50,781 bases of DNA from Pseudobutyrivibrio sp. UBA1225 (GTDB lineage: Bacteria; Bacillota; Clostridia; Lachnospirales; Lachnospiraceae). This document shows positions 48,485 through 50,781 of the stretch, in pieces. Within the stretch, counting starts at the first letter, position 1, and the number at the start of each line of letters is the position of its first letter. The translations under genes and the position numbers were made by a program. The notes beneath the pieces are model-generated. The model ran no database searches. It was not told the origin of the DNA and saw only the letters and a list, made by a program, of their open reading frames with translations. The DNA lies in contig DBWZ01000069.1 of NCBI GenBank assembly GCA_002309345.1, positions 7,752 through 58,532 of the forward strand. Reading direction: 5' to 3'.

Positions 48485-50781
48485 TTACTCAACTATATAG
48501 TTAATTGTGCTACCTACTTGACCCCTTCCAATAATACCAAACTCTGTAGTCTGGCCGTTTGTAAGTGTTGAGTTCCATGACATAGGTGTGAATACATAGT
48601 AATCACCTTCCTGTGAAACATTTACGCACCAGCTCTGAGTAAGATTAATATCACTCTTCTTTACCTTTACCTTCCAGCTATTCTTTGTGCTTCCGGATTT
48701 GTTGGTAACCTTGAAGCTTACCTGATATCCATCTGTCCAGCTGTTGATTGTATAGGTAAGATCCATGCCTGTCTGAACTACAGGAGGATCTGGGTCAACT
48801 ATTGGCTCTGAATAAGCTGTAGCCTTCCATGAATATACATTCACGAGACCAGAACCAGAGTTTACAAAGTAAATAGTCTGCTTTCCGGTAATGTTCTTAG
48901 AAGCCGTAATAGTATATTCCTTTGAATCACCACTAATTGTTGCTGAGCCAAGAAGAGGACCAGAAGCTGAATTTAATCTAACCTCAATCTTGCCTGTAGA
49001 AGTTGATGATGCTGTAATTACAAATTGTGAAACGCCATCTGAGAAGTTGACGTTTTGAGTTCCTGCAGAACCATTTGGAGTAATATTTACAGCAGTCTTG
49101 CTTGGTGTAACTAATGCACCGCTAAGTAGTGACGCTGTTGTAGCATCAACGCTGCTATATGGATCTACATTTGTTGCAGGTGGATTTACTGGTGGCTGCT
49201 CTCCTGCTTTAGCTGCCTGCCATCCATCAAATGTTACCGGGCCACCCTTTGCCTCGAAGTATACATAGTGTACGCCTGTAATGTCTGATGAAACATTGAT
49301 TGTCACTGGCTTAGTGATATCTGTACCAACTGCTACTGTTCCTGCTGGAGTCTTTGAATCATCAATATATACATTAAGGTTTACCTTTGGCTTAGATGCC
49401 TGAGCATATACGTTGAATGCTGAAACGCCCTGTGAGAAATCAATATTCTGTACAAGGACATAACCATTTTCATTGATTACCACCTTATCCTTTGATGGTG
49501 CAATCATAGCGCTTGTAAGCTGCTCTGGAGTAGCAATCTCTGCCTCAACCTTTGCATAAGGATTGATTGTATCGCCTACTGGTGGTACTACTACCCCACC
49601 TCCTGGAGCTGTTGCTGACCATGAATCAAGTGTAATACCTGATCCTGCTGCAACTACAAAGTACACATCATGTGTTCCTGTAACGTTAGCAAGTGCCTTA
49701 GTTGTCTTAGTCTCAATTGTACTATTTTGGCTTAGTCTAAATGCTGCAACCTTGTCGCCTGTAGCTGAATCGAGTCTGACCTCAAGCATTGCTGCTGTAC
49801 TTGCAGAAACATTTACATTAAACTCTTCTACGCCCTTAGCGAAGTCTACATTTTTGATTGCAACATATGAGTTAGCCTGTGCAAGACTTACAGCATCCTT
49901 CTTAGGAGTAACCATTGCGCCACTCATATCAGTTGCAGCTGCGTTTTCGGCCTGATTTGTACGGTATGGATCTACTGTATCGCCTACTGGTGGCTCTACT
50001 GGTGGCTGGTCGCCTGCTGCAGCTGCCTGCCATCCATCAAGTGTTACTGAACCTCCCTTTGCTTCGAAGTATACATAGTGTACACCTGTGATATCTGTTG
50101 AAACATTAATTGTAGTTGGCTTTGTGATATCTGTGCCAATTGTTACTGTTCCTGCTGGAGTCTGTGCATCGTCAATGTATACATTAAGGCTTACCATTGG
50201 CTTTGAAGACTGAGCATATACATTGAATGCTGAAACGCCCTTAGAGAAATCAATATTCTGTACAAGGACATAACCATTTTCATTGATTACCACCTTATCC
50301 TTAGATGGTACAATCATTGCATTTGTAAGCTGCTCTGCAGTAGCAATCTCTGCCTCAACCTTTGCATATGGGTTGATTGCTCCTTCAACTGGAGGCTCTA
50401 CTACTGGTGGCTCTTCACCTTCTGCAGCTTTTGCTGTCCATGAATCAAGTGTAATGCCTGAGCCTGCTGCAACTACAAAGTAAACATCATGTGTTCCTGT
50501 AACTGTAGCAAGTGCCTTAGTTGTCTTTGTTGTAATTGTTCCATTCTGATCTAATCTAAATGCTGCAACCTTATCGCCTGTAGCTGAATCAAGTCTGATT
50601 TCAAGCATTCCTGCTGTACTTGCAGAAACATTTGCACTAAACTCTGATACGCCATTAGCGAAGTTTACATTTTTGATTGCAACATATGAGTTAGCCTGTG
50701 TAAGACTTACAGCATCCTTCTTAGGAGTAACTCTTGCATTACTCATATCAGTTGCAGCTGCGCTCTCTGCCTCAACTGCGC
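48485..50781 (-). CDS. Secreted carbohydrate-binding protein, C-terminal part (CBM6-like repeats, CBM2-like end)
   Basis: The gene enters from beyond the right edge; the frame stays open to base 50781 and the sequence upstream of the first visible ATG (AVEAESAAATD) continues the repeat pattern. About 765 residues are visible. They contain five beta-sandwich modules of CBM6-like type in the order A-B-A-B-C, each starting near an EAE/DAT motif and ending GxxTLDSW or similar, joined by proline-rich linkers (PPVEPPV types). A C-terminal CBM2-like module follows (SWTDGYQVSFKVTNKSGSTK, then SWNSTLTNGQTTEFGIIG). Such tails target xylanases or other plant-wall hydrolases. The catalytic domain, if any, lies outside the window. 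Confidence 0.85.
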   Translation of the reverse strand, partial: AVEAESAAATDMSNARVTPKKDAVSLTQANSYVAIKNVNFANGVSEFSANVSASTAGMLEIRLDSATGDKVAAFRLDQNGTITTKTTKALATVTGTHDVYFVVAAGSGITLDSWTAKAAEGEEPPVVEPPVEGAINPYAKVEAEIATAEQLTNAMIVPSKDKVVINENGYVLVQNIDFSKGVSAFNVYAQSSKPMVSLNVYIDDAQTPAGTVTIGTDITKPTTINVSTDITGVHYVYFEAKGGSVTLDGWQAAAAGDQPPVEPPVGDTVDPYRTNQAENAAATDMSGAMVTPKKDAVSLAQANSYVAIKNVDFAKGVEEFNVNVSASTAAMLEVRLDSATGDKVAAFRLSQNSTIETKTTKALANVTGTHDVYFVVAAGSGITLDSWSATAPGGGVVVPPVGDTINPYAKVEAEIATPEQLTSAMIAPSKDKVVINENGYVLVQNIDFSQGVSAFNVYAQASKPKVNLNVYIDDSKTPAGTVAVGTDITKPVTINVSSDITGVHYVYFEAKGGPVTFDGWQAAKAGEQPPVNPPATNVDPYSSVDATTASLLSGALVTPSKTAVNITPNGSAGTQNVNFSDGVSQFVITASSTSTGKIEVRLNSASGPLLGSATISGDSKEYTITASKNITGKQTIYFVNSGSGLVNVYSWKATAYSEPIVDPDPPVVQTGMDLTYTINSWTDGYQVSFKVTNKSGSTKNSWKVKVKKSDINLTQSWCVNVSQEGDYYVFTPMSWNSTLTNGQTTEFGIIGRGQVGSTINYIVE
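48800..50781 (-). repeat. 810-bp tandem repeat of paired CBM modules
   Basis: The A-B module pair is repeated with a period of about 810 bases (270 residues); for instance the stretch from 49441 is nearly identical to that from 50251. The close DNA identity shows recent duplication or ongoing gene conversion. Confidence 0.85.

Noticed and set aside
49563..50483. Plus-strand ORFs (130 and 66 codons) over the CBM gene
   Set aside because: Antisense shadows created by the repeated CBM modules; no start signals.

Overview
The window looks like chromosomal DNA of a low-GC, anaerobic Firmicute, most likely a fibre-degrading Lachnospiraceae of the Butyrivibrio/Pseudobutyrivibrio kind. The reasons are strong AGGAGG ribosome sites, TTGACA/TATAAT promoters, the clostridial gene order asp23-nusB-xseA-xseB-ispA-dxs-tlyA-nadK-argR-recN, a superoxide reductase, and a large secreted protein with carbohydrate-binding modules at the right edge. 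The genus is inferred from gene content, not proven. Almost all genes are on the minus strand.

1-20 kb is mostly core genome. It holds asd, argH and queH, a tRNA-Thr, the DNA-repair/isoprenoid/rRNA-modification operon ending in recN, then surE, an SDR dehydrogenase, a PH-like protein, a diguanylate cyclase with a sugar-binding-type sensor domain, and a membrane-anchored spermidine-synthase-like protein.

20.2-26.8 kb is clearly foreign in style. Three consecutive, very AT-rich genes encode 643-, 1164- and 334-residue proteins made of coiled coil, low-complexity repeats and clusters of basic residues that resemble nuclear-localisation or nucleic-acid-binding signals. The 1164-residue protein also carries two pairs of duplicated helical domains. 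No known function was recognised. This is the strongest candidate for an undescribed system.

27-33.4 kb is ordinary accessory metabolism: a nitroreductase with a palindromic operator-like site, superoxide reductase, acetyltransferase, hydrolase, two exported proteins, YitT and PspC.

33.4-36.5 kb is a self-contained operon with its own promoter, a GC-rich palindrome at the predicted start site, and its own terminator. It encodes two DUF2589-like paralogues, a GH24 lysozyme with C-terminal repeats, a small protein and a C39/papain-like cysteine protease. None has a signal peptide and no other phage genes are present. This is the second candidate system.

36.6-47.8 kb is a mosaic of small accessory genes, a tRNA-Pro, a DUF1016 nuclease-like gene containing in-frame palindromic repeats, and a gene graveyard (45.7-46.2 kb). 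The graveyard includes an internally deleted copy of a gene that is intact at 40.2 kb.

47.9-48.3 kb carries an apparent Fst/par-like type I toxin-antitoxin locus: a 33-residue peptide ORF with a 5' hairpin, a convergent antisense RNA promoter, inverted-repeat leaders and a shared terminator hairpin. The window ends inside a large gene for a secreted protein with alternating CBM6-like modules and a C-terminal CBM2-like module.
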